A stretch of DNA of 17,125 nt from an uncultured Lachnospiraceae bacterium (GTDB lineage: Bacteria > Bacillota > Clostridia > Lachnospirales > Lachnospiraceae): NCBI GenBank assembly GCA_902797565.1, contig CADBTO010000177.1, forward strand, positions 1 through 17,125, given 5' to 3'. Of the stretch, positions 1-8,223 are shown one piece after another. The position numbers were made by a program, and so were the translations under genes. Below the pieces are notes generated by a model. The model had not been told where the DNA came from and searched no databases. It was given only the letters and a program-made list of their open reading frames with translations. Position 1 is the stretch's first letter. Each line of letters begins with the position of its first letter.

Positions 1-10
1 GGCGCATCTG

Positions 11-3000
11 ATGCTCAATGACCAGAAGTCGATGGGAGACAGTGAGGAGATGCAGGAGGTCAAGCAGGCGCTGCAGAATCTGGAGCAAGCTTTGACCACG
101 GAGCGGACGCAGCCAATGACAGAGAAAGACTGCGATGATATCAGCGGGATGTATATGGCGGCGATGGCTGCCTGTCAGCATTACTGTGATACCAAAAATC
201 CATGGTTTGCAGCCGGAAAGCGCCGAAAAGCAAAGGTGCAGGCAACACTGCAGCGGCTGATGATGGAGTCTGATTCCATCACGCTTGCAAAGATGGCGAT
301 CCAGCAGGGCGGCGCCGATGGCATCACAAACGGCGTGCAGCTTCTGTCTTTTGGCGCGTTCCGGGCATATACGGAGCAGAACCTGCGAAAGCATGAACAG
401 AACCAGAAAGAGGAACTGGACGCGGAGGTCAGGCTGCGGCAGCAAAAACTGGCTGAGGACCAGCAGGAACTGGCTAAAGAATACGCGCAGCGCATGAAGG
501 AATGGTCGCAAAAGCCGGAATATTCTGGCTGGCTGAACAAATTGAAATTGCTTAATGATGTCAGCGAAGAGAGCGCGAAGCGAAGCAAAGAGAAGGATAT
601 TGACGGGCAGCAGACGGAACTGAAGGCGAAGCAGGCACAGCTGAAGGAACTGGTGGAAAAGGAAAACGCGCGAAATGCTGCCAAAGCAGAGGGAAAGGCT
701 GCCTCGAAAGAAGCGAAGAAAGAAGCGGCAAAAAGCGGCGGAGACCAGATCACGAAGCTTCCCAAGCAGCTGCAAAGCGTTGCAAGGCTTCTGTTTGAGG
801 GCGGGGCACCCAGTTCCCTGGTGAAGAATATCAAAAAGCCAAAGTCGGCGGAGAAGGAGAATCTTTCCAAGCTTCTGGAGGTCCGGGAGGCCCTGGCAGA
901 GTTCAAGGATGGGGAACCAAGGGCAAAGACGGTTGCGATCGGGGGGCAGTTTATCTGTTTTGTGCAGGATCAGTTCGGAAACCTCCAGATGCAGGCAGGG
1001 AATGTTACCGTGCCCATTGCGTACCGGGGGGATCAGCTTGCCAATGCCATCGCGCGGGACGTTGTGTACCATATGGATCTTTATGGCGAGACGGCTGTCA
1101 GGAAGGTCATCGAGGAACAAAAGGACAATCTTCCGGAAATGAGCCGTGGAGACCTTTTGAATACCCGTGAGTTTACGATCGAGGTTTTGACCAGGAAGAC
1201 CGGCATATCAAAAAGCCTGATGAACAACGTGCAGGTGGATGAACTCAAGGCCCTCGCGCTGCTTGCCTTTGAAGAAGGCGTCTCGAAAGAACAGCTGAAG
1301 CAGATGGTGAATGACGTTGTCCAGCTTAAGAATGAGCAGCAGAAAGAGGGGACGATCAATACGACGCTGAACCTGGAGCTGCAGACTGTGGGGCAGCAGC
1401 TCTCCGAAGGCGTCATTATGAAGGAGGAGAAGAAGGAGGAAAAAAGCGAGTGGGAGCCCCAGCAAGAGAAGGTACGAAACCTCCTGGCAGATATGATCTT
1501 CTCACCGGATACCTGGATTGCAGACGGCCTGCAGCAGCAACCAGGGGAGCGGCTAAGGCGTGTCATGCTCCAACATTCCGAAGCCGTGGCTGTGCTGATC
1601 AGTGACCAGTTCCGCGAAAATGCGGATAAGACGCCGGGCGTCATCGAAAAGATGATGGAATCCCTGCCGTTTTTTACAATGGAAGGGGCAGGCAGTCTGA
1701 ATGAGCTGAAATCCGGGATGTCAGGTGAGCTTCAAGGTGTCAAGGGTATGATCCTGGACGCACTTAAGGAAGAAGCCGGAGACAACGCGGGAATGATGGA
1801 GGGCTTTCTCAAAGTTCCGATGGTTGTGGAGAAGATGATCCGGGACAGACTGCAGAAAGCGAAGCCGGAAGACATGGAAATGCTTGCGGAGGCGGACCAG
1901 TCAATCGATGAAAAAGTCTCTGAGACCATGGGTGATATACAGGAGATGTTCGATTCCTGTGTAGAGGAAGTCTTTGGGGATAAGGAGAAAAAAGCAGAAG
2001 AAAAGCCGGAGGAAAAGAAGGAAGAAGAGAAGAAGACAGAGGCGCAGAAGGCAGAAGAGCAGAAGACAGAAGAGAAGAAAGAGCTGACCGAGGAAGAGCA
2101 GAAGGCCGCGAAAAAAGCTGCAAAGCTGAAGCGTATGGCGGAGACCCGTGAGCGGATCAGGAAGAACCAGGAAGGGGAATTCGAGATACCGAAGGAATTA
2201 AAAGATGATTTTAACAATTACTATCAAATGAAAGAAGCCCTGAAAAGGGCAGAGAAGGAGCCACCTAAGACATGGAAAGATGCGAATGCGGATCTGCTTC
2301 GCGCATTCTATGATGCAGCAAATCAGGCTGCAGGACAGGAGGAAATCAAAAGGATAGAAACGGAGGTGATCCCGAAGCTGAAGCTGGAAGCCTCCAAGAA
2401 AAAACTGAACGATATCATCAAAGAGAATGCAACGAACAAAGGGCAGGGCCTTTTCGTCAAAAACGTATTAAAAACGTATTTCAAAGGTGTCCCTCTGATT
2501 GACCAGCGCTCGATGCTTGCCGGAGCGCTTAAAAACTGCCAGCCGGCCCCGAAAGTTACTGAGGAAGCGAAGAAGGAGGGGGAAGAGAAAGAGGAAAAGA
2601 AAGAGGAAACGAAGAATGAAAAAACATTGAAGTCTATGTCTGGCGTATTGGGCGGTATGTTCAAGGGTGCCGGTCCTTTGCTCCAGAAGATGCTCCAGGG
2701 GCTTCCGGTAGGGAGCCTGCCGGAAGGGCTGAGGAAGGCGGTTGCGGATACGAAGGACAGTCTTGCACCGATTCCGGCAGAGATCGTGAAAGGGCATATG
2801 GACAGCATCATTGCGCGGAGCGATGGGAAGATCGACCGGATTGAGGTGAAAAAATCCCTCGGTGCGGCTTCTGTGGGACAGGCATTCCTGTGTACGGTCT
2901 ATGGTCCCGGCCTGGCGGAGGAAGGGAAGACGGTTGTGGTTAAAATCCTCCGTCCGGACGTTCGCAACCGGATGATGCGGGAAAGAGAAACGATGCTGAA

Positions 3001-5239
3001 CGCTGCCAGGCAGACAGACAAGGAAGGCAAGACGAAAAAAGAGATCGAGCAGATGGAGAAAGCGAAGCAGATCGGTGGTATGGAGGCCACCTATCTGGGA
3101 AACCTCCAGCGGATCGAAGAGGAGCTGGATCTGACCATCGAGGCGAAGAACTGTGAAAAAGGCAGCGTTTATGATCAGAAGCAGAAGGACGACGATGAAA
3201 ACCTGTCAAACTCTATGAAGATGAGCAAGCTGGCAGATCCCACCAGTGATACCTGTGTCATGGAGCTGGCCGGGAAGACAACGCTTGCGCGCTATATGAC
3301 CGATGTCCGGAAAACGATGAATGAGAAGCTGAAGAAGTTCCTGGTACCAGTGATGGAAAAGGATCAGGATGGGAAGATGGTCGTCAAGACGGATGAAAAT
3401 GGGGACGTGGTCTACGAAACGGAGAAGGACGGCTCCTATACCATCAAGAAGGATCTGACAAACGAAGAGAAGAAAGCGCTGGGAGAGGTATATCAGGAAC
3501 TAGACACGCTTTTGGACGATGTCCAGGAGCGGCAGAAGGGGATGGTCCAGCTGGCGCAGAAGTGGGTCAAGGAGGGTGTGTTTGAAAAGGGATACTACCA
3601 CGGAGACCTGCATGCCGGCAATATCATGGTTGGCGACAAGGGTGTGACGGCGATCGATTTTGGAAACGCGACGGAAATGAACGAGGAGCAGCAAAAGCAG
3701 GTGACGATCATGATGGTTGCCGCCGTTGTCGGGGAAGTGGGGATGTTCCAGGACGCTTTCCATGCCCTGCTCCAGAATACGCCGGAGGCGACCTACAATG
3801 AGCTGAAGGATGAACTGGCACTTGTGTTTGAAGAAGTGCTTAAGATGGGCGATCATAATTCAACAGGGGAGCGGATTGCTGCAGCACTGATGCGGGCGCA
3901 GGAGCTGGGCCTGGAGCTTCCTCCGGTCATAGCCAATTTCTCTTCCTGCCAGCTTCGGCTCCAGGACGCACTGGAAGAGATGAACAGCACGCTTATGGAC
4001 TTGCGCAAGAATGTGGTCCATTTATCGGCCAAGAACAGAGAGATGGGGTTTGATGCCCAGCTGGTCAATACGGATCCGGTTCTGATGATGAAAAGCCAGA
4101 CAAATACCGATGGTAAATTGACTGCGCAAATGAAAATCCGTGAAAAGATCATGCAATTTGAAGAGGTGAAGGAAGAGGAATTCAAAAAAGAACTTCAGGA
4201 CAAGGAAGCACGGGGCAGGTTCCGTTCATTGTACAAGATTCCTCCCGCAGAAGTGAAGTTCCAGGAAGAATTCGGACGGATCAATGCCATACTGGGGGGA
4301 GCGAAGATGACGCAGCATGAAAAGGCTGTCATGGAAAATGGCTTGCTGCTTGACTTATTCCCGGCGGTTGAAGCGTATCTGAATACGATAAAGGACGCAG
4401 ACCCGAAGCAGTATCAATTTATGAAAGTGACCCTGGACCATGTAGAGAATATGGTCTTGAGTAAGAGCTTTAATGATGATCCGCCCAAGGGCATGAAAAT
4501 GGTAGGCGAGGAGCTTGTGGAAGTGCCTATGACGTTCAAGTCCGTCAGTGAGGTTGCACATTTTGTCGCAACGGAGGACGTGCAGCATAATCGGGATGGG
4601 AGATACAAAGATATGACCTTCCTGAAGGAAGACGCGAAGGTATCAGCCGTGCAGAAGAAATTGGACGAATTTTTCAGGGCGCAGGATAATGGTGCTGCTC
4701 CGGAACAGCTGGAACAGCTTTCAAACGAATTGTGGGCAAGCTATCAGGAGGAATATGGCGAGAGGGATAAAGCCCGGATTGAAGAAACGAGGAAAACGCA
4801 CAAAGAAAGACTGCAAAAGCTGCTGCCCAGCCAGGGGACTGCGCAGGAGGAGATGAAAACAAATGTGGAAGCTCTCAGGCTTGCCATCCAATCCTGCGAA
4901 AAGAACCGGATCAATGGTGAAGCATTGAAGGCAGCAGGGGAAAAACTGATGGAGCTTTGCAGCAAGAGCATGGAAAGCGAGGAGGCGCTCAAGGAAAACC
5001 AGGATGCGATGCAGGCGGCATTTGAAGAGGTGGAAGAACTTCTGGTCGTCGGGATCGCGGATACACTCCACCAGATGCACGATGAAGCGAAGGGCTCAAA
5101 ATTTTATTCAGCAAAATTTGAACCGGAAAACTTCCTGTCGCTGATGGGCAGTGTCATCTCGGATTACCAGTTCCGTGCCATGAAACGACTTGGCATGAAA
5201 ACGCTTGCCGTAAAGAAGAAGCTGGAGGCACTTGGATAA
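11..5239 (+). CDS. ABC1/UbiB-family atypical kinase domain in a 1742-residue Lys/Glu-rich scaffold protein
   Basis: The kinase core spans roughly residues 900-1260. Visible ABC1 landmarks are the Ala-rich loop with GQ (GAASVGQ, 951-957), the VVVK lysine (K978), the ELDLTIEAKN segment (1038-1047, matching the family's ELDxxxEAxN), the catalytic-loop equivalent HGDLHAGN (1197-1204) and the metal-binding DFG (1216-1218). The family's KxGQ appears altered to KMLQ near residue 896. The K978-to-HGDLHAGN distance is about 220 residues, longer than in ordinary UbiB, because of an acidic Lys/Asp/Glu insert around 1100-1165. Flanks are charged and helical, with coiled-coil-like stretches near 130-240, 657-718 and 851-872. 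Ordinary AarF/UbiB proteins are about 450-560 residues and support quinone synthesis; size and neighbours argue against that role here. No membrane segment is obvious. The frame is open to the window's left edge, so the true start may lie upstream of this ATG. Substrate and function are unknown. Confidence 0.85.
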   Translation: MLNDQKSMGDSEEMQEVKQALQNLEQALTTERTQPMTEKDCDDISGMYMAAMAACQHYCDTKNPWFAAGKRRKAKVQATLQRLMMESDSITLAKMAIQQGGADGITNGVQLLSFGAFRAYTEQNLRKHEQNQKEELDAEVRLRQQKLAEDQQELAKEYAQRMKEWSQKPEYSGWLNKLKLLNDVSEESAKRSKEKDIDGQQTELKAKQAQLKELVEKENARNAAKAEGKAASKEAKKEAAKSGGDQITKLPKQLQSVARLLFEGGAPSSLVKNIKKPKSAEKENLSKLLEVREALAEFKDGEPRAKTVAIGGQFICFVQDQFGNLQMQAGNVTVPIAYRGDQLANAIARDVVYHMDLYGETAVRKVIEEQKDNLPEMSRGDLLNTREFTIEVLTRKTGISKSLMNNVQVDELKALALLAFEEGVSKEQLKQMVNDVVQLKNEQQKEGTINTTLNLELQTVGQQLSEGVIMKEEKKEEKSEWEPQQEKVRNLLADMIFSPDTWIADGLQQQPGERLRRVMLQHSEAVAVLISDQFRENADKTPGVIEKMMESLPFFTMEGAGSLNELKSGMSGELQGVKGMILDALKEEAGDNAGMMEGFLKVPMVVEKMIRDRLQKAKPEDMEMLAEADQSIDEKVSETMGDIQEMFDSCVEEVFGDKEKKAEEKPEEKKEEEKKTEAQKAEEQKTEEKKELTEEEQKAAKKAAKLKRMAETRERIRKNQEGEFEIPKELKDDFNNYYQMKEALKRAEKEPPKTWKDANADLLRAFYDAANQAAGQEEIKRIETEVIPKLKLEASKKKLNDIIKENATNKGQGLFVKNVLKTYFKGVPLIDQRSMLAGALKNCQPAPKVTEEAKKEGEEKEEKKEETKNEKTLKSMSGVLGGMFKGAGPLLQKMLQGLPVGSLPEGLRKAVADTKDSLAPIPAEIVKGHMDSIIARSDGKIDRIEVKKSLGAASVGQAFLCTVYGPGLAEEGKTVVVKILRPDVRNRMMRERETMLNAARQTDKEGKTKKEIEQMEKAKQIGGMEATYLGNLQRIEEELDLTIEAKNCEKGSVYDQKQKDDDENLSNSMKMSKLADPTSDTCVMELAGKTTLARYMTDVRKTMNEKLKKFLVPVMEKDQDGKMVVKTDENGDVVYETEKDGSYTIKKDLTNEEKKALGEVYQELDTLLDDVQERQKGMVQLAQKWVKEGVFEKGYYHGDLHAGNIMVGDKGVTAIDFGNATEMNEEQQKQVTIMMVAAVVGEVGMFQDAFHALLQNTPEATYNELKDELALVFEEVLKMGDHNSTGERIAAALMRAQELGLELPPVIANFSSCQLRLQDALEEMNSTLMDLRKNVVHLSAKNREMGFDAQLVNTDPVLMMKSQTNTDGKLTAQMKIREKIMQFEEVKEEEFKKELQDKEARGRFRSLYKIPPAEVKFQEEFGRINAILGGAKMTQHEKAVMENGLLLDLFPAVEAYLNTIKDADPKQYQFMKVTLDHVENMVLSKSFNDDPPKGMKMVGEELVEVPMTFKSVSEVAHFVATEDVQHNRDGRYKDMTFLKEDAKVSAVQKKLDEFFRAQDNGAAPEQLEQLSNELWASYQEEYGERDKARIEETRKTHKERLQKLLPSQGTAQEEMKTNVEALRLAIQSCEKNRINGEALKAAGEKLMELCSKSMESEEALKENQDAMQAAFEEVEELLVVGIADTLHQMHDEAKGSKFYSAKFEPENFLSLMGSVISDYQFRAMKRLGMKTLAVKKKLEALG

Positions 5240-5255
5240 GAGCACTTGGAGAAGG

Positions 5256-5287
5256 GCACGCTGGCCCGGGTATCCGGACCAGCGTGC
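5256..5287 (+). other. Intercistronic hairpin between the ABC1 gene and the first GNAT gene
   Basis: A perfect 9-base stem, GCACGCTGG (5256-5264) with CCAGCGTGC (5279-5287), encloses a second 4-base stem CCGG/CCGG around a GTAT loop, separated by one C-A mismatch. No T-run follows, and the next gene's ribosome binding site (AAAGGAG, 5291-5297) begins four bases later. It is therefore more likely an RNA stability, processing or translation-modulating hairpin than a terminator. Function is inferred. Confidence 0.6.
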
Positions 5288-5307
5288 GTTAAAGGAGTTT
5301 GTTAATC

Positions 5308-6375
5308 ATGAATATCAAGTTGATACGGCTGAATCGGGACAATCGCAAATTGTTCTATGGATTGGATCCGTTTTCCTATCTGGAACAGGCGCCCACCGTA
5401 CCGCAAATCGAATTAGGCGCAGTATTGGAAGGGGAAAGGGGGGATACGCCTTGCGGCGTGGCCATCTTCTGTTCCTATCCGGAGGCACTGGTGATCCGTT
5501 GGCTGTATGTTTCACCGGAATACCGGGGGCAGGGGGCAGGGGAAACCTTGCTCTCTGCTGCGTTCGATTCCGCCGCAAGAGCAGGGAAAAGCAGTGTCGC
5601 GGCGATGCTCAGTAAGGAATATGGGCGGGGCTTCCTCTGTCCGTATGAGCGGGAGTTTTGGAAGTACCAGGGCTTTGAAAAGGAAATCGAGGTTAGCCAT
5701 GGCGAAGCGACGCTTTTGATGGCAGACGTGTCAGCCGAAGAGGGCATGGGTTTCGGTGTAAAGGGGATTGATGTACTGGATGACCTGTTTTCCATGCTGG
5801 AAGAAGCAGAAGAAGCAGAGAAACAGGCAGGACGCCGGCCCGGAGAAGCATCTGTGCTGGATGACTGGGATCTGAGCGTATTATTACAGAAAGACAGTAC
5901 GATGCCTGAGAGAACGGTGACGGATCAGGATACCGTGATGTCGGCAGAAGAGATCGCGTCCTGCAGGATGCTGCAGCTTACGGCAAAGGATCGGAAACTG
6001 GAGGAGCCCCGGTTTGTCCCGTTGGCCGAACTGACACTGACCGAGATTGGCGATGCGATCGAGCATTGCCTTGAGAAACATCCTTATGAGATACCGGAGG
6101 GGGGAGAGGCGCTCGATGATCTGCCCGTGGCCTGGTTTGATCCCAAGCTTTCCTTTTGTGCGAAGGATTGGAAGGGCGTCCATGGGATCTTCCTCGTGCA
6201 CAAAAACGAGGACGGGGCATTCCAGGCAGAATATCTGTGCGATACCAGCCAGTCTGTCAGGGCAAACAACCTTTTGATGCTAAGGCACTCCGCAGAGGCC
6301 TTTGTGAAGAATTATCCTGCGGATACAAAGGCTGTCATACCAAAAGGCACCATTGATTGGAGAAATGGGTTTTGA
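5308..6375 (+). CDS. GNAT-family N-acetyltransferase-like protein with a second C-terminal domain
   Basis: The 355-residue protein has a GNAT N-terminal half. Strand 4 and motif A read VIRWLYVSPEYRGQGAGETL (62-81), with RGQGAG (73-78) as the acetyl-CoA pyrophosphate-binding loop, and FWKYQGF (117-123) matches the usual end of the fold. Residues about 150-235 are an acidic linker. Residues about 240-345 form a second domain that resembles the C-terminal half of the next gene, so the two are probably diverged paralogues. The start is the ATG at 5308, ten bases after AAAGGAG; the TTG at 5299 sits almost on that site and is unlikely. It lies 68 bases after the ABC1 gene and 24 before its paralogue. 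The acceptor substrate cannot be told; operon context hints at protein or small-molecule acetylation in signalling, which is inference. Confidence 0.75.
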   Translation: MNIKLIRLNRDNRKLFYGLDPFSYLEQAPTVPQIELGAVLEGERGDTPCGVAIFCSYPEALVIRWLYVSPEYRGQGAGETLLSAAFDSAARAGKSSVAAMLSKEYGRGFLCPYEREFWKYQGFEKEIEVSHGEATLLMADVSAEEGMGFGVKGIDVLDDLFSMLEEAEEAEKQAGRRPGEASVLDDWDLSVLLQKDSTMPERTVTDQDTVMSAEEIASCRMLQLTAKDRKLEEPRFVPLAELTLTEIGDAIEHCLEKHPYEIPEGGEALDDLPVAWFDPKLSFCAKDWKGVHGIFLVHKNEDGAFQAEYLCDTSQSVRANNLLMLRHSAEAFVKNYPADTKAVIPKGTIDWRNGF

Positions 6376-6399
6376 TGGGTTTATTATGAGGAGGGCATC

Positions 6400-7395
6400 G
6401 TGATTTTTTATAGAAAAAGCGATGAGTGCGGCTGTATCAGTCTGCATGATGGAAACGGAGGATGTGCCGCGCTCTGGCTGGAAACGGATGCAGCACGGCT
6501 GCTGGGGTTGTCTGTGCCGGAACAGAATGCTCTTTCAGGCGATTTGGAACAGAAGAAGGCACTGATTGGGGCAGCGGAAGCGGAGTGTGTCCGCCAGGGA
6601 AAGGGCAAACTGGTATTTGATTTCGAGGGAAAGCAGGAAGGGCTTCGGCAGCTGTTTGAGGAAAGCGGCTATACGCTGGAAGCGCAGGATCCGGTGATCT
6701 CCGTGAAGGCTGCGGAGCTTCTGGCTTCTGCAGGTGTGCAAAAATCCATGCGCATGCGGTTTCCGGATGTGGAAGCCTGGTCTTTTTCGGATCTTCTGAG
6801 ATTTCAGATCCGGGAGATTGTGGAAGGGATGAACCGTTTGGGCTTTCCTGTCCAGAAAGAGGAAGTGCAGGGCGCCCTGGAGCCTTCGTTATGTGCTGTG
6901 GCATATGACGGGCAGTACAAGATCTGTGCCCTGCTGCTTGCTTCGCTGGGCGAGGGGGAGGTACTGGTGGAGTTTTTGTACGGGTCTTCGGCAAAAAGCC
7001 CGCAGTTCATTCTTTCGGTCTGCCAGCAGTTTCTGAAGTCGCTGGTCAAACAGAAGCTGGTCGAGGCGTATCCCGTGATCCGTATGCTGATGGTGAATGA
7101 AAGCGTATACCCGCTGATCCGAAGGCTTCTGGACAAGCAGTATGCCATTACGAAGGAAGATGTGGTGCTTCATGCGGAGAAATCCATGGAAGCAGCGGGA
7201 ACGCCTGCGGAGGACGGCACGGTGGAATCTCTGGTTTCCAATGCAGCTGAGACTTCCAGTGCAGCGGAGGATGCGGCCTGCGGCGCGCCGGAAGGACCTG
7301 CACTGACAGCCCGGCAGAGGAACATCAACGAAAAATACGCATGGAAATTTTCTGGGAAGTTTCCCGGTAAATCCGGGAATACCGGGAAGCGATAG
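6400..7395 (+). CDS. Degenerate GNAT-like protein, paralogue of the preceding gene
   Basis: This 331-residue protein starts at GTG, with AGGAGGG at 6389-6395 just upstream. No intact acetyl-CoA loop is visible. However, the stretch from about LIGAAEAECVRQGKGKL to LFEESGYTLE has the layout of the last GNAT helix and strands, parallel to LLSAAFDSAARAGKSS...FWKYQGFE in the upstream protein. Residues about 130-245 (FSDLLRFQIREIVEGMNRLG onwards) parallel the upstream protein's C-terminal domain in length and hydrophobic pattern. Residues after 250 form an Ala/Glu-rich low-complexity tail with a basic end. It may be a non-catalytic partner of the upstream acetyltransferase. This is pattern reading by eye; if the relation is wrong, it is a hypothetical protein. 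Confidence 0.5.
   Translation: MIFYRKSDECGCISLHDGNGGCAALWLETDAARLLGLSVPEQNALSGDLEQKKALIGAAEAECVRQGKGKLVFDFEGKQEGLRQLFEESGYTLEAQDPVISVKAAELLASAGVQKSMRMRFPDVEAWSFSDLLRFQIREIVEGMNRLGFPVQKEEVQGALEPSLCAVAYDGQYKICALLLASLGEGEVLVEFLYGSSAKSPQFILSVCQQFLKSLVKQKLVEAYPVIRMLMVNESVYPLIRRLLDKQYAITKEDVVLHAEKSMEAAGTPAEDGTVESLVSNAAETSSAAEDAACGAPEGPALTARQRNINEKYAWKFSGKFPGKSGNTGKR
7361..7379 (+). other. Hairpin at the end of the degenerate GNAT gene
   Basis: A perfect 7-base stem, TTCCCGG (7361-7367) with CCGGGAA (7373-7379), has a 5-base TAAAT loop. An alternative pairing with the upstream GGGAA also exists. It lies inside the last codons of the upstream gene, about 15 bases before the AGGAGG that serves the phosphatase gene. 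There is no T-run, so it is not a terminator. A role in translational coupling or mRNA stability is possible but unproven. Confidence 0.4.
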
Positions 7396-7403
7396 GAGGC
7401 AAT

Positions 7404-8222
7404 ATGGAAACAGTTCTGGAAACATTTGCGGGAGTTGATCTGGGGACGAGCTGGGCTGAAAATGTGTCATACAAGGCTCTGGCAGAGGAACTTGCGCATC
7501 TGAAACGGCAGCTTGAGATGACGGTTTCCCTGAAGTACCACCTGATGCCGAATGTCTATCCGGCGTTCCCGGATCTGGAGGAGATCGATGTTTATGCGGA
7601 TCAGATCGGGCTGGCACAGGTGGGCGGGGATTTCTTTGATTTTTTCCGGATTGATTCTGATCATATCGGGATCCTTATCGCGGATATCTTTGATGGTGGA
7701 GATGCGGCAGCGTTGTATATGATCGCATTCAAGCTGTATCTGATGGGAGAGCTTTCCATGGGCTTTACGCCGGAGGAGCTGATTGCGGTGGTAAACAACC
7801 GCCTGGCAGAAAAGAATGAGGACAGCCTCTGCCTTTCGGCGTGGTACGGGGTCTATGAGCTTTCGACCGGAAAAATCACGGCAGTCAATGCCGGGCATGA
7901 GTCGCCGCTTCTTGCACGGGCAGATGGGACAGTGGGCCAATGTGAGAGTGAGGTCAGTTCGTACTTGCTTGCAGTCATGGAAAACCTCTCGTATGAAAGC
8001 TATGAGATCCAGATGCAGCCGGGCGACCGGCTTCTGCTCTATACGGATGGCGTGGTCAAAGCGGGTTTTACAGAAAAAATGATCTGTGATACACTTGCGA
8101 AAAACCCGGATGAGGATGCGGAAGGGATCGTTGGTACGCTGCAGGATGCGTTGTTCGAGCAGGTCGGCGATGCGAAGCTGAAAGATGATGCCAGCTATCT
8201 GTGTGTGAGGAGGGTGAAATAA
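7404..8222 (+). CDS. Soluble PPM/SpoIIE-type serine phosphatase, partly degenerate
   Basis: The 272-residue protein is almost entirely one SpoIIE/RsbU-type phosphatase domain, preceded by a short helix (about 20-45). Motifs in order are VGGDFFDFF (73-81, metal ligand D76), ADIFDGGDAAAL (93-104, D94), NAGHESP (162-168), YTDGVVKA (213-220, D215) and DDASYL (261-266). The usual DxSGHG is changed to DIFDGG, while the acidic metal ligands appear kept, so it may be active with altered specificity. There are no membrane segments. It starts at ATG 7404 behind AGGAGG (7394-7399), which overlaps the previous stop, and it ends one base before the next gene. The expected role is dephosphorylating a STAS-domain protein such as the one encoded downstream; that target is inferred from family and context. 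Confidence 0.85.
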   Translation: METVLETFAGVDLGTSWAENVSYKALAEELAHLKRQLEMTVSLKYHLMPNVYPAFPDLEEIDVYADQIGLAQVGGDFFDFFRIDSDHIGILIADIFDGGDAAALYMIAFKLYLMGELSMGFTPEELIAVVNNRLAEKNEDSLCLSAWYGVYELSTGKITAVNAGHESPLLARADGTVGQCESEVSSYLLAVMENLSYESYEIQMQPGDRLLLYTDGVVKAGFTEKMICDTLAKNPDEDAEGIVGTLQDALFEQVGDAKLKDDASYLCVRRVK

Positions 8223-8223
8223 T

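Noticed and set aside
181..906. Long minus-strand open frame of 241 codons, and similar antisense frames across the window
   Set aside because: They lie wholly opposite well-supported genes, encode Ser/Phe/Cys-rich sequence typical of the complement of Glu/Lys-rich coding DNA, and lack ribosome binding sites or recognisable domains.
11..5239. Assignment as a quinone-biosynthesis UbiB protein
   Set aside because: Only the kinase core matches; the length, charged flanks, lack of a membrane segment and signalling neighbours do not fit that role.
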